Of a stretch of 5,148 nt of DNA, positions 1 through 5,026 are shown piece after piece. The stretch is taken from positions 1-5,148 of the forward strand of contig CAMEZN010000156.1 of NCBI GenBank assembly GCA_945947845.1, written 5' to 3'. Under the pieces are notes generated by a model, which searched no databases, was not told where the DNA came from, and saw only the letters and a list, made by a program, of their open reading frames with translations. Every line of letters starts with the position of its first letter. Positions within the stretch are counted from its first letter, which is position 1. Both the position numbers and the translations under genes were made by a program. The stretch comes from an uncultured Mucispirillum sp. Its GTDB lineage: Bacteria; Chrysiogenota; Deferribacteres; Deferribacterales; Mucispirillaceae.

Positions 1-1072
1 GTCCTTTGCCATCTTCAAATTCTATGTTGCCAGGAGCAAAGAAACCGCCCTGGTCAGCAGAATTTAATTTTGGACCAATTTTTTCTGAAGAAGTTGATAC
101 CATTACATTTGTTATTTCTTTTGTAGACTGAGGTTTATATCTGGTATTAAGCCCTAAATCATCAATAAATTTAGAAGTAGGTGTTGGCACATAACTTGGG
201 TCACTAGGGTCACCAGTATCTGCAGCATCTACAAAACCTAATACTTCTATATCATTTTGTGTGTCTACATCATAAAAGGAGAAATTAAACCCATCATCAT
301 CTAAATTAAGGGTTACTTTCATAGTCTGCTGAGAATTATTACCATGAAGTGCATCAAGTTTTGCATTTATTTCTAAATCTAAATCAGAAGCAAGTTTATT
401 CAGCGATGTACCTGCTTTATAATCCATGCTGATTGTAAAGTTTTTCTGTTCGCCATTATAGTTATATACAAACGTGAAATCACCTTTAACATCTTGAGTA
501 AGCTCGCCGTTACCATTAACTAAAGTTTTATCTGCTTTACCTGTATTGGTAACCATATATGTTTCATTTAAATTGCCTTTAAATGTATCTTTTGCAAACC
601 ATTTATCATTATATCCATAGTTTGAGCCAGTGTATATATCTACTGTATGTGTACCTTCAAGCTGGTCATAAGGAGAAAATGATGGAGAAAAGCTTTTTAT
701 ACCAGCACCAACTTGAGATACAACTTTATTTGTATATATACTTGAAGCATAGGCAGGTTCTGCAACCTGGTCTACTTTTAATGTGTATGTTCCCGGTGGA
801 GTTGTTATAGAAGCTAAACCGGAAGCAACAGTTTCTACTGATGATGTTGTTGTTTTACTTTTAAAAGTAGATTCCATTTTTAAGCTTAACATGGAATTTT
901 TAATATCAGTTATCATTGTGATAAAGCTGTTATAAGTAGTTTTTTCGTAATTTAATTCATCTATCTGCTGGTTAAGTCTATTAATAGGTGCTTTTGCTTG
1001 TGTCATATAAGATTCTACAATAGCATCTGTATCCATACCACTTATTAAGCCACTTACTCTTAAACCTTCCAT
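1..1072 (-). CDS. fliD: Flagellar hook-associated protein 2 / filament cap FliD, N-terminal part (runs off the window)
   Basis: FliD forms the cap at the tip of the growing flagellum and promotes folding and insertion of exported flagellin subunits. The minus strand reads open for 357 full codons from the ATG at 1072-1070 to the window edge, so the C-terminal part and stop are missing. Residues 1-40 (MEGLRVSGLISGMDTDAIVE, then a heptad-like segment to about residue 43) match the conserved FliD start, where the family has a xxSGLxSGxDT pattern. Residues 94-104 (GTYTLKVDQVA) match the typical end of the first FliD_N block. From about residue 110 to 357 the sequence is rich in Asn, Asp, Gly, Ser and Thr and has no Cys, as expected for the variable exposed D2/D3 region; a likely FliD_C stretch lies around 221-282. 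There is no cleavable signal peptide, consistent with type III flagellar export. GGAGG lies 4 nt upstream. The gene diverges from the HAD phosphatase. Family assignment is firm; the total length is unknown. Confidence 0.93.
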   Translation of the reverse strand, partial: MEGLRVSGLISGMDTDAIVESYMTQAKAPINRLNQQIDELNYEKTTYNSFITMITDIKNSMLSLKMESTFKSKTTTSSVETVASGLASITTPPGTYTLKVDQVAEPAYASSIYTNKVVSQVGAGIKSFSPSFSPYDQLEGTHTVDIYTGSNYGYNDKWFAKDTFKGNLNETYMVTNTGKADKTLVNGNGELTQDVKGDFTFVYNYNGEQKNFTISMDYKAGTSLNKLASDLDLEINAKLDALHGNNSQQTMKVTLNLDDDGFNFSFYDVDTQNDIEVLGFVDAADTGDPSDPSYVPTPTSKFIDDLGLNTRYKPQSTKEITNVMVSTSSEKIGPKLNSADQGGFFAPGNIEFEDGKG

Positions 1073-1076
1073 ATAT

Positions 1077-1081
1077 CCTCC
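1077..1081 (-). promoter_or_regulatory. Ribosome binding site of fliD
   Basis: On the minus strand GGAGG is followed by ATAT and then the fliD ATG. The motif is a strong Shine-Dalgarno match, although the 4-nt spacing is at the short end. It supports the start at 1072, which also gives the conserved FliD N-terminus. Confidence 0.75.
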
Positions 1082-1094
1082 ATATAAAAGGAAC

Positions 1095-1128
1095 TCATAC
1101 TTTAATATTATATTCGTCAAAAGTATGA
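1095..1128 (-). repeat. 9-bp inverted repeat in the fliD leader
   Basis: TCATACTTT (1095-1103) and AAAGTATGA (1120-1128) are perfect inverted copies around a 16-nt loop. The repeat lies just upstream of the fliD Shine-Dalgarno site and overlaps the candidate sigma-28 promoter. It would be present as RNA only in a transcript started upstream, for example at the sigma-54 site. It could be a leader stem-loop, an operator, or a chance AT-rich match. Confidence 0.4.
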
Positions 1129-1140
1129 ATTACTTTAATA
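1098..1140. repeat. 10-bp direct repeat TACTTTAATA upstream of fliD
   Basis: TACTTTAATA occurs at 1098-1107 and again at 1131-1140, 33 bp apart start to start, close to three helical turns. The right copy overlaps the -35 box of the candidate sigma-28 promoter and the left copy overlaps its expected start. The AAAGTA at 1120-1125 can pair with either TACTTT, giving two mutually exclusive stems in a long leader RNA. The role is unknown. Confidence 0.4.
1111..1137 (-). promoter_or_regulatory. Candidate sigma-28 (FliA) promoter of fliD
   Basis: On the minus strand TAAAGTAA, 11 nt, then GACGAATA resembles the flagellar sigma-28 consensus TAAAGTTT-N11-GCCGATAA. The -35 box matches 6 of 8 positions, the -10 box 5 of 8 including the CGA core, and the spacing is exact. 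The predicted start is near 1104, giving a leader of about 32 nt that contains the GGAGG site. FliD is a late flagellar gene under sigma-28 in many bacteria, so the location makes sense. In such AT-rich DNA the TAAA part is cheap; the CGA core and spacing carry the call. Confidence 0.5.
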
Positions 1141-1161
1141 ATTTCAATTATTATAATAGTA

Positions 1162-1174
1162 GGAAAAATTTTCC
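1162..1174. repeat. Small palindrome GGAAAAATTTTCC
   Basis: A perfect 6-bp-arm palindrome with a single central base lies between the candidate sigma-54 promoter and the fliD gene. A further TTTTCC half is at 1193-1198. It resembles a regulator half-site arrangement, but AT-rich DNA produces such palindromes readily and no regulator can be named. Confidence 0.25.
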
Positions 1175-1209
1175 ATATAATAGAAGAAACACTTTTCCAA
1201 CTAATTATT

Positions 1210-1225
1210 AGCATAAACCGTGCCG
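1210..1225 (-). promoter_or_regulatory. Candidate sigma-54 (RpoN) -24/-12 promoter of fliD
   Basis: On the minus strand CGGCACGGTTTATGCT aligns with the sigma-54 consensus TGGCACG-N4-TTGCW. The invariant GG (-24) and GC (-12) are separated by exactly 10 nt, and CGGCACG is one mismatch from the consensus -24 box. It is one of the few G+C-rich spots in this intergenic region. The predicted start is near 1199, giving a leader of roughly 125 nt. Sigma-54 control of hook and cap genes is common in polar-flagellated bacteria. No upstream activator site could be recognised. Confidence 0.55.
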
Positions 1226-1249
1226 AAAATTATAGAATAATAAAAAATA

Positions 1250-1277
1250 TTGAAAAAAATGTAAAAATATATATACT
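1250..1277 (+). promoter_or_regulatory. Candidate sigma-70-type promoter of the HAD phosphatase gene
   Basis: TTGAAA (1250-1255) and TATACT (1272-1277) are separated by 16 nt, with 4 of 6 and 5 of 6 consensus matches. The expected start near 1284 leaves a leader of about 24 nt containing the GAGG at 1297-1300. It points away from the fliD promoters, so the two genes have separate divergent promoters. Confidence 0.5.
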
Positions 1278-1307
1278 AAACAAGCCATTTTTATATGAGG
1301 TAAATTT

Positions 1308-1934
1308 ATGGGGCAGATTAAAGCTGTAATCTATGATTGTGATGGGGTAATTGTTAATAGCGATAATGCTATTATATCATATTATTCATGGCTTGCTGAA
1401 AAAAGCGGTATTGAAATTCCAGACTGGTCTGATGAAAAATTTAAAAGAATTGTGCTTTCTTATACAGAAGATGGAATTATTGATGTAATATCAAATGGAG
1501 ATATTAAAATTAAAGAAAAAATATATAAAATAATTAAAACCGAACAGTATAAATCAGGTTTTGAAGACATTATTTTGGAAGAAACATTACCAGATGCTTT
1601 AAATATGTTAAAAGAAAAGGGGATTTTTATAGCTGTTGATACTAATAGAGGCCGTTCTTTATCTGATTTATTAACTTATTTTAATATAAGAGAATATTTT
1701 ACATGTCTTATTACATCAAGAGATGTAGCAAACCCAAAACCAAGCCCAGAAGGTGTTTATAAAATATGCGAATATTATAATATAGAACCAAAAGAAGTAT
1801 TATTCTTAGGTGATTCTATGACAGATTATCATGCAGCAAAGCAAAGTGGAGCATTTTTTCTTTCCTATAAAAACCATTTAAATAATGCACCAATAATAAA
1901 TGACCATAAAGATATAATTAAATATTTATATTAA
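1308..1934 (+). CDS. HAD-superfamily phosphatase, phosphoglycolate-phosphatase-like
   Basis: This 208-residue protein is a probable cytoplasmic hydrolase of small phosphorylated metabolites that works through an aspartyl-phosphate intermediate. All four HAD motifs are visible: motif I D10-C-D12-G-V (D10 nucleophile, D12 general acid/base), motif II T112 in VDTNRG, motif III K144-P145, and motif IV G168-D169-S170 with D173 for magnesium binding. Residues about 15-90 form a helical insert between motifs I and II, the cap position of subfamily I (Gph/PgmB-like) enzymes. The length is normal for that group (about 200-230). The start is supported by GAGG at 1297-1300, 7 nt upstream of the ATG. It stands alone, divergent from fliD and convergent with the pseudouridine synthase gene 36 bp away. 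The fold and chemistry are clear. The substrate cannot be told: phosphoglycolate, a sugar phosphate or a nucleotide are all possible, and there is no pathway neighbour to help. Confidence 0.85.
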   Translation: MGQIKAVIYDCDGVIVNSDNAIISYYSWLAEKSGIEIPDWSDEKFKRIVLSYTEDGIIDVISNGDIKIKEKIYKIIKTEQYKSGFEDIILEETLPDALNMLKEKGIFIAVDTNRGRSLSDLLTYFNIREYFTCLITSRDVANPKPSPEGVYKICEYYNIEPKEVLFLGDSMTDYHAAKQSGAFFLSYKNHLNNAPIINDHKDIIKYLY

Positions 1935-1963
1935 TTAATTTAAATTATATCAGCATTAATTAA
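1931..1963. repeat. Inverted repeat between convergent genes, possible weak bidirectional terminator
   Basis: TTAATTAAT (1931-1939) and ATTAATTAA (1955-1963) form a perfect 9-bp inverted repeat with a 15-nt loop. It spans the stop codon of the HAD gene and most of the short gap to the convergent gene. The stem is entirely A/T and no clear U-run follows on either strand, so it is a poor intrinsic terminator. It is listed because no better termination signal is visible between these genes. Confidence 0.2.
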
Positions 1964-1970
1964 GTTCATA

Positions 1971-2723
1971 CTATAAACTTTTATATAAGTTTAAAAAAGC
2001 ATCAGTTTGAGTTTTACAGTAAAAAGTTTTATCATTAATAGTATATTTAAAGCAGTGCAGGCATAGTCTTTGAAATGGTAATCCATTATATAATTTATCA
2101 CCTATAATAGAATGGTTTAAATATGCAGAAAATGCTCTTACCTGATGTCTTGCTGCTTTTTCAAGAGTAACTTCTATAAAGCTTATATTTCCATTTGATT
2201 TAATTTTTTTCATTACAGCAGGAAATCCAGTATCATCATCTAATACTTTGACTTTTTTCTTATTATCTGCATCTATTTTTTTAGAAATATTCACATATTC
2301 TGGAAATTCTCCATTAACAACAGCATAGTATGATTTTGATAAATTATAAATTTTAATTTTTCTATGTATCATACCTATAATGCCATCAGCTTCATAGTCA
2401 AGTCTTGAAAGAGGAGTATATTCTGGAAAATTTTTATAAATATCACTTACAGTTAAATCATCATCAATATTAAGCCTTTCAGAATGAAAAAATGGAGGTT
2501 TATATAGAAATACATAATTACTATCTTTGTATAAAAGATAATCAGATAAATTATATTCTAACGGTTTTATATTAAAATCAGCCTTGATATTTTCTGTGCC
2601 GTTTATCTCTATATCTTTTTTAATAATACTTTTATCAATGGAAATTAATCCATTTTTTATAGCTTCTTTTGCCTGTCTTCTTGATATTTTAAAATAATCT
2701 GCACAATATACTGATAATCTCAT
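1971..2723 (-). CDS. Divergent RluA-family pseudouridine synthase with N-terminal S4-like domain
   Basis: RluA-family enzymes isomerise specific uridines in rRNA or tRNA to pseudouridine. This protein has 250 residues. Residues 12-42 (SRRQAKEAIKNGLISIDKS and on) look like an S4 RNA-binding domain. K75-P76-P77 sits where the family has its KP motif. L105-S-R107-L108-D109 holds the expected catalytic Asp in the RLD core. KSYYAVVNGEF (130-140) matches the K-x-Y-x-A-x-V-x-G block. KAARHQVRAFSAYLNHSIIGDKLY (189-212) matches the C-terminal TGRTHQIR...GDxLYG block. Departures are notable: the usual H before RLD is S106, the usual TSG after it is A112-D113-G114, and TGRTHQIR is KAARHQVR. Length fits a short RluA-type enzyme. 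It is read divergently from prmA, with a weak AGGT ribosome site about 6 nt before the ATG. Fold assignment is good; the target uridine is unknown, so no symbol is given. Confidence 0.8.
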   Translation of the reverse strand: MRLSVYCADYFKISRRQAKEAIKNGLISIDKSIIKKDIEINGTENIKADFNIKPLEYNLSDYLLYKDSNYVFLYKPPFFHSERLNIDDDLTVSDIYKNFPEYTPLSRLDYEADGIIGMIHRKIKIYNLSKSYYAVVNGEFPEYVNISKKIDADNKKKVKVLDDDTGFPAVMKKIKSNGNISFIEVTLEKAARHQVRAFSAYLNHSIIGDKLYNGLPFQRLCLHCFKYTINDKTFYCKTQTDAFLNLYKSL

Positions 2724-2759
2724 AATCTACCTATAACAAGAATTCTATTATATTTCAAT

Positions 2760-2788
2760 AATATATTGCAACTTTTTTTTATATGCAA
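2760..2788 (-). promoter_or_regulatory. Candidate promoter of the RluA-type gene
   Basis: On the minus strand TTGCAT (2783-2788) and TATATT (2760-2765) are separated by 17 nt, with 4 of 6 and 5 of 6 consensus matches. The expected start near 2753 gives a leader of about 30 nt. A perfect TATAAT at 2747-2752 on the same strand is an alternative -10, but it has no well-spaced -35. Confidence 0.45.
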
Positions 2789-2792
2789 TATA
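2762..2792. repeat. Perfect 9-bp inverted repeat at the divergent promoters
   Basis: TATATTGCA (2762-2770) and TGCAATATA (2784-2792) are perfect inverted copies around 13 nt, with arm centres 22 bp apart (about two helical turns). Each arm carries the -35 box of one promoter and most of the -10 box of the opposing one. The symmetry may be that of a bidirectional promoter or an operator for a dimeric regulator. As RNA it would not lie in either predicted transcript. Confidence 0.5.
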
Positions 2793-2794
2793 AT
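2766..2794 (+). promoter_or_regulatory. Promoter of prmA operon, placed for leaderless start
   Basis: TTGCAA (2766-2771), a 17-nt spacer, and a perfect TATAAT (2789-2794) make the best sigma-70-type promoter in the window. The usual discriminator length puts the start at 2800-2801, on the first bases of the prmA ATG. The spacer includes a run of eight T residues. It is expected to drive prmA and the three genes downstream, since no further gap of any size occurs. Confidence 0.65.
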
Positions 2795-2799
2795 CAGGT

Positions 2800-3579
2800 A
2801 TGATAGAATACAGATTACAACTACTCCCCGATGCTCTTCGTCTTTTATTAGAAGAAGCAGAGGCCTTCATCGGAGAAGAAGAATTTAAAGGCCAGAAAAC
2901 TTATTTAATTTATTCAAGTGATGATATTTCTGATATTTTAATGGAACTTAATATTCCTTTTGAATCCAAAGATACGGAAGAAACAGGCTGGCAGGATAAA
3001 TGGAAAGAATATATCCAAGAAGATTATCTTACCAGTGATATTTTCTTTATTTTTGAAAAAGGGAAGAAGTTTGAAGATAACAGGCGAACTCTTTATATTA
3101 ATCCATCACTTGCTTTTGGAACAGGTGCTCACCCTACAACAAAAATTGCTGCCAGATTATTAAGTAAAGTTGTTAAGGGAAAAACTATGCTTGATGTAGG
3201 CACAGGCAGTGGGATATTAGCAATTGCAGCATCTATGAGTGGAGCAGGGCATATTGATGCTTTTGATATAGACCCGTTATCTCTTGATAACTGCCTTGAA
3301 AACATACAAAATAATAACTGTTCAAATATAAAAGCATGGATTGGTAATATATCAGATATACAAGATAAGGTTTATGATATAGTTTGTGCAAATATTATAT
3401 CAAGTGTTTTACTTGTAATTAAAGATGATGTTAATAGATTATCTTCTGAATATGTAATTTATTCTGGTATATTGGATAGTGAATTTGAAAGTATCCAAGA
3501 TGAGTTATGTAAAGGCTATATAATAGATGAACGAATAACTATTAACGAATGGACAGGTGTGAGGCTGAAAAAATGTTAG
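2800..3579 (+). CDS. prmA: Ribosomal protein L11 methyltransferase PrmA
   Basis: PrmA uses S-adenosylmethionine to methylate the N-terminus and lysine side chains of ribosomal protein L11 in the cytoplasm. The 259-residue product shows the family signature NPSLAFGTGAHPTT at 101-114, the SAM-binding motif I LDVGTGSG at 131-138, an acidic motif II around D156/D158 (FDIDPLSLDNC), and ANII at 197-200, the PrmA form of the catalytic-loop motif. Residues 1-80 correspond to the L11-recognition domain; the whole protein is shorter than the E. coli enzyme (293), mostly in this N-terminal part. The start is forced: an in-frame TAA lies at 2791-2793 and the only ATG after it is at 2800. The AGG at 2796-2798 is too close to act as a Shine-Dalgarno site. 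Together with the promoter position this suggests a leaderless message. It is the first gene of the rightward operon; its stop overlaps the next start by 7 nt. Confidence 0.93.
   Translation: MIEYRLQLLPDALRLLLEEAEAFIGEEEFKGQKTYLIYSSDDISDILMELNIPFESKDTEETGWQDKWKEYIQEDYLTSDIFFIFEKGKKFEDNRRTLYINPSLAFGTGAHPTTKIAARLLSKVVKGKTMLDVGTGSGILAIAASMSGAGHIDAFDIDPLSLDNCLENIQNNNCSNIKAWIGNISDIQDKVYDIVCANIISSVLLVIKDDVNRLSSEYVIYSGILDSEFESIQDELCKGYIIDERITINEWTGVRLKKC
3561..3564 (+). promoter_or_regulatory. Ribosome binding site deciding the metallophosphatase start
   Basis: GAGG lies 8 nt before the ATG at 3573, inside the prmA 3' end. It favours that start over the in-frame ATG at 3549, which would add eight residues ahead of a beta strand that normally begins the family. 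Confidence 0.65.
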
Positions 3580-4349
3580 CTGTTATTGGTGATGTTCATG
3601 GCAGCATAAAAACTTTAAAAAAACTTTACTATACTTTAATGGATAAATATTTAATTCATCGTATTATTTTCCTTGGTGATATTGTTGACAGGGGATTATA
3701 TTCTAAGGAAGTTGTAGAGTTTTTAATGGACAGGCAGGGAGAATGTCTTATGACATTTCTTCGTGGCAACCATGAGGATATGCTTATTAATTCAATTGCA
3801 AATGAAGGAAGATATCCTGATTTTTGCTGGCATGAAAGAGTAGGACTTAGCACAGTTGCTTCTTTTATGGGGCTTACTCTTGAAGAAGCTGCTAAAAAAA
3901 CACAGTGGGAGATTACTCCATATTTTTTGCCATACATGGAATTTTTTAACGGATTTACAGAATATTATATTGAGCATACCAAAAAACATAAATTTTTATT
4001 TTCTCATGCAGGGCCTGCTTTTTTTGATGTTTTACCAAATAAGCAGTATGAAAAATGTAATGAAGAAGAAAAAACAAGACATTATCCTTATATGTGGCAC
4101 ACAAAAACAAAACATTATAAATCAAAATATTTTGATTATATTATTGTTAATGGTCATGAAGCGATAGTTGATAAAAACTCTACTATTAAAGAATTAACTA
4201 ATGTTGCTCCATTGATTTATAAAGACAGTGCTGGGGAAGTTATAAGTATTAATATAGATACAGGCTGTTGTTATGGTGGTAAACTAACTGCTATGATTAT
4301 AGATGAAACAGGAAATTATACTTTTGAGTTAATTAAATGCGACGATTAA
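3573..4349 (+). CDS. PPP-type metallophosphatase (serine/threonine phosphatase or ApaH-like)
   Basis: This 258-residue protein is a two-metal phosphoesterase of the calcineurin-like PPP group, which includes bacterial PrpA/PrpB-type protein phosphatases and diadenosine tetraphosphatase ApaH. Motifs in order, from the ATG at 3573: G6-D7-V-H9-G (AVIGDVHG), G35-D36-I-V-D39-R40-G, L63-R64-G65-N66-H67-E68, S144-H145-A-G, and N193-G194-H195-E. The metal ligands D7, H9, D36, N66, H145 and H195 are all present, so it should be active. The LRGNHE form and the VDRG motif are typical of PPP enzymes. Residues 70-140 form an insert rich in aromatic residues. No signal peptide or membrane segment is seen. 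An upstream ATG at 3549 is in frame but lacks a ribosome site. The gene overlaps prmA by 7 nt and rsmE by 13 nt. The substrate (phosphoprotein, Ap4A or another nucleotide) cannot be decided from sequence alone. Confidence 0.85.
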   Translation: MLAVIGDVHGSIKTLKKLYYTLMDKYLIHRIIFLGDIVDRGLYSKEVVEFLMDRQGECLMTFLRGNHEDMLINSIANEGRYPDFCWHERVGLSTVASFMGLTLEEAAKKTQWEITPYFLPYMEFFNGFTEYYIEHTKKHKFLFSHAGPAFFDVLPNKQYEKCNEEEKTRHYPYMWHTKTKHYKSKYFDYIIVNGHEAIVDKNSTIKELTNVAPLIYKDSAGEVISINIDTGCCYGGKLTAMIIDETGNYTFELIKCDD

Positions 4350-5026
4350 GAAGAGTATATTTTGATGGAGAACTTACTCCAATTATAGAACTTGATGAAA
4401 ACCAGAGTAGAAAATTAAAAACAGTTTTGCGGGCAGAGCAGGGTGATATTGTAGAAATCTTAACTAATGAATATTTAGCAGAAGGCGAAATATTTATTTC
4501 TGGTAGAAAAAGTATTCAGGTCAGGGTTACTAATAAACGGCCTGTGTGTATTCCTGATTACAAATTTACAGTATATCAATGTATTGCAAAACGAGAATAT
4601 ATGGATTTTATAATAGAAAAATATTCAGAACTAGGTGTAACTGATATTATTCCTGTTATTTCAAATAGAAGTTTAGAGTCATTAAAACCATCTGCATATG
4701 AAAGATATGTGCAAATTTCAAAAGAAGCAGCTTTACAGTGTGAAAGAGAGAGTGTAACTATTATACATGCTGCTCAGAAATTAGAGAGAATAAAACCTGC
4801 GGGCACTGAAAATATATTATTTCATGAAAGACTTGGAGAGAAATGTATGCCTCAAATTACTTCTAATAATATTTCTATGATAATTGGCCCAGAAGGTGGA
4901 TTTACTGATAAAGAGTATAATTATCTTCTTAATGCAGGGTTTAAAGCATATACTCCCCTTAATACAATTTTAAAAGCAGAGACTGCGGCAGTTTTATTTG
5001 CTGGAATGATAAGGCTTTCTTTATAA
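4337..5026 (+). CDS. rsmE: 16S rRNA (uracil1498-N3)-methyltransferase RsmE
   Basis: RsmE methylates N3 of U1498 in helix 44 of 16S rRNA, using SAM and a SPOUT-class trefoil knot, usually as a dimer. The 229-residue product begins MRRLRRVYFDG, matching the MRxxRxY start of the family, followed by a PUA-like RNA-binding domain to about residue 70. The SPOUT part contains AKREYMDFIIEKYSELGV (84-101), EAALQCER (130-137), the hallmark IIGPEGGFT (182-190), and LKAETAAV (212-219), which takes the place of the usual LRTETA. The EAAEQCGR block common in relatives is altered to EAALQCER. Length is slightly below the usual 240-250. No good Shine-Dalgarno site precedes the ATG, and the start lies 13 nt inside the metallophosphatase gene, so translational coupling is likely. 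The stop overlaps the tadA start (TAATG). Neighbouring prmA and rsmE genes are common in bacteria, which supports both calls. Confidence 0.92.
   Translation: MRRLRRVYFDGELTPIIELDENQSRKLKTVLRAEQGDIVEILTNEYLAEGEIFISGRKSIQVRVTNKRPVCIPDYKFTVYQCIAKREYMDFIIEKYSELGVTDIIPVISNRSLESLKPSAYERYVQISKEAALQCERESVTIIHAAQKLERIKPAGTENILFHERLGEKCMPQITSNNISMIIGPEGGFTDKEYNYLLNAGFKAYTPLNTILKAETAAVLFAGMIRLSL

Noticed and set aside
583..810. Open frame of 75 codons on the plus strand
   Set aside because: It lies antisense within fliD, whose frame is clear and conserved. The product is a low-complexity Tyr/Leu-rich string with no family resemblance.
1229..1234. TATAAT on the minus strand upstream of fliD as a sigma-70 -10 box
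   Set aside because: No acceptable -35 box lies 16-18 nt upstream, and such hexamers are expected by chance in this A/T-rich gap. The GG-N10-GC element next to it is more specific.
1308..1934. Functional link between the HAD phosphatase and flagella
   Set aside because: The genes are only divergent neighbours with separate promoters, and the protein has ordinary small-molecule phosphatase motifs. Nothing in the sequence ties it to motility.
1974..1993. Hairpin TAAACTT-TTATAT-AAGTTTA near the end of the pseudouridine synthase gene as a terminator
   Set aside because: On the plus strand it is followed by A residues, not T; on the minus strand it lies inside the coding sequence and is followed by ATAG rather than a T-run. 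It does not fit an intrinsic terminator.
2773..2780. Run of eight T residues between the divergent genes as a terminator or slippage tract
   Set aside because: No stem precedes it in either transcript. It lies in the promoter spacer, upstream of both predicted starts, so it is better read as promoter spacer DNA.
3549..3572. In-frame ATG at 3549 giving the metallophosphatase eight extra N-terminal residues
   Set aside because: The extension (MDRCEAEK) lies wholly within prmA, has no ribosome site ahead of it, and precedes the first beta strand that normally begins such proteins. The ATG at 3573 has GAGG at 8 nt.
3656..4167. Several open frames of 65-103 codons on both strands inside the metallophosphatase gene
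   Set aside because: They overlap a gene with all catalytic motifs in another frame, and their translations show no recognisable domains; AT-rich coding DNA readily gives such frames.
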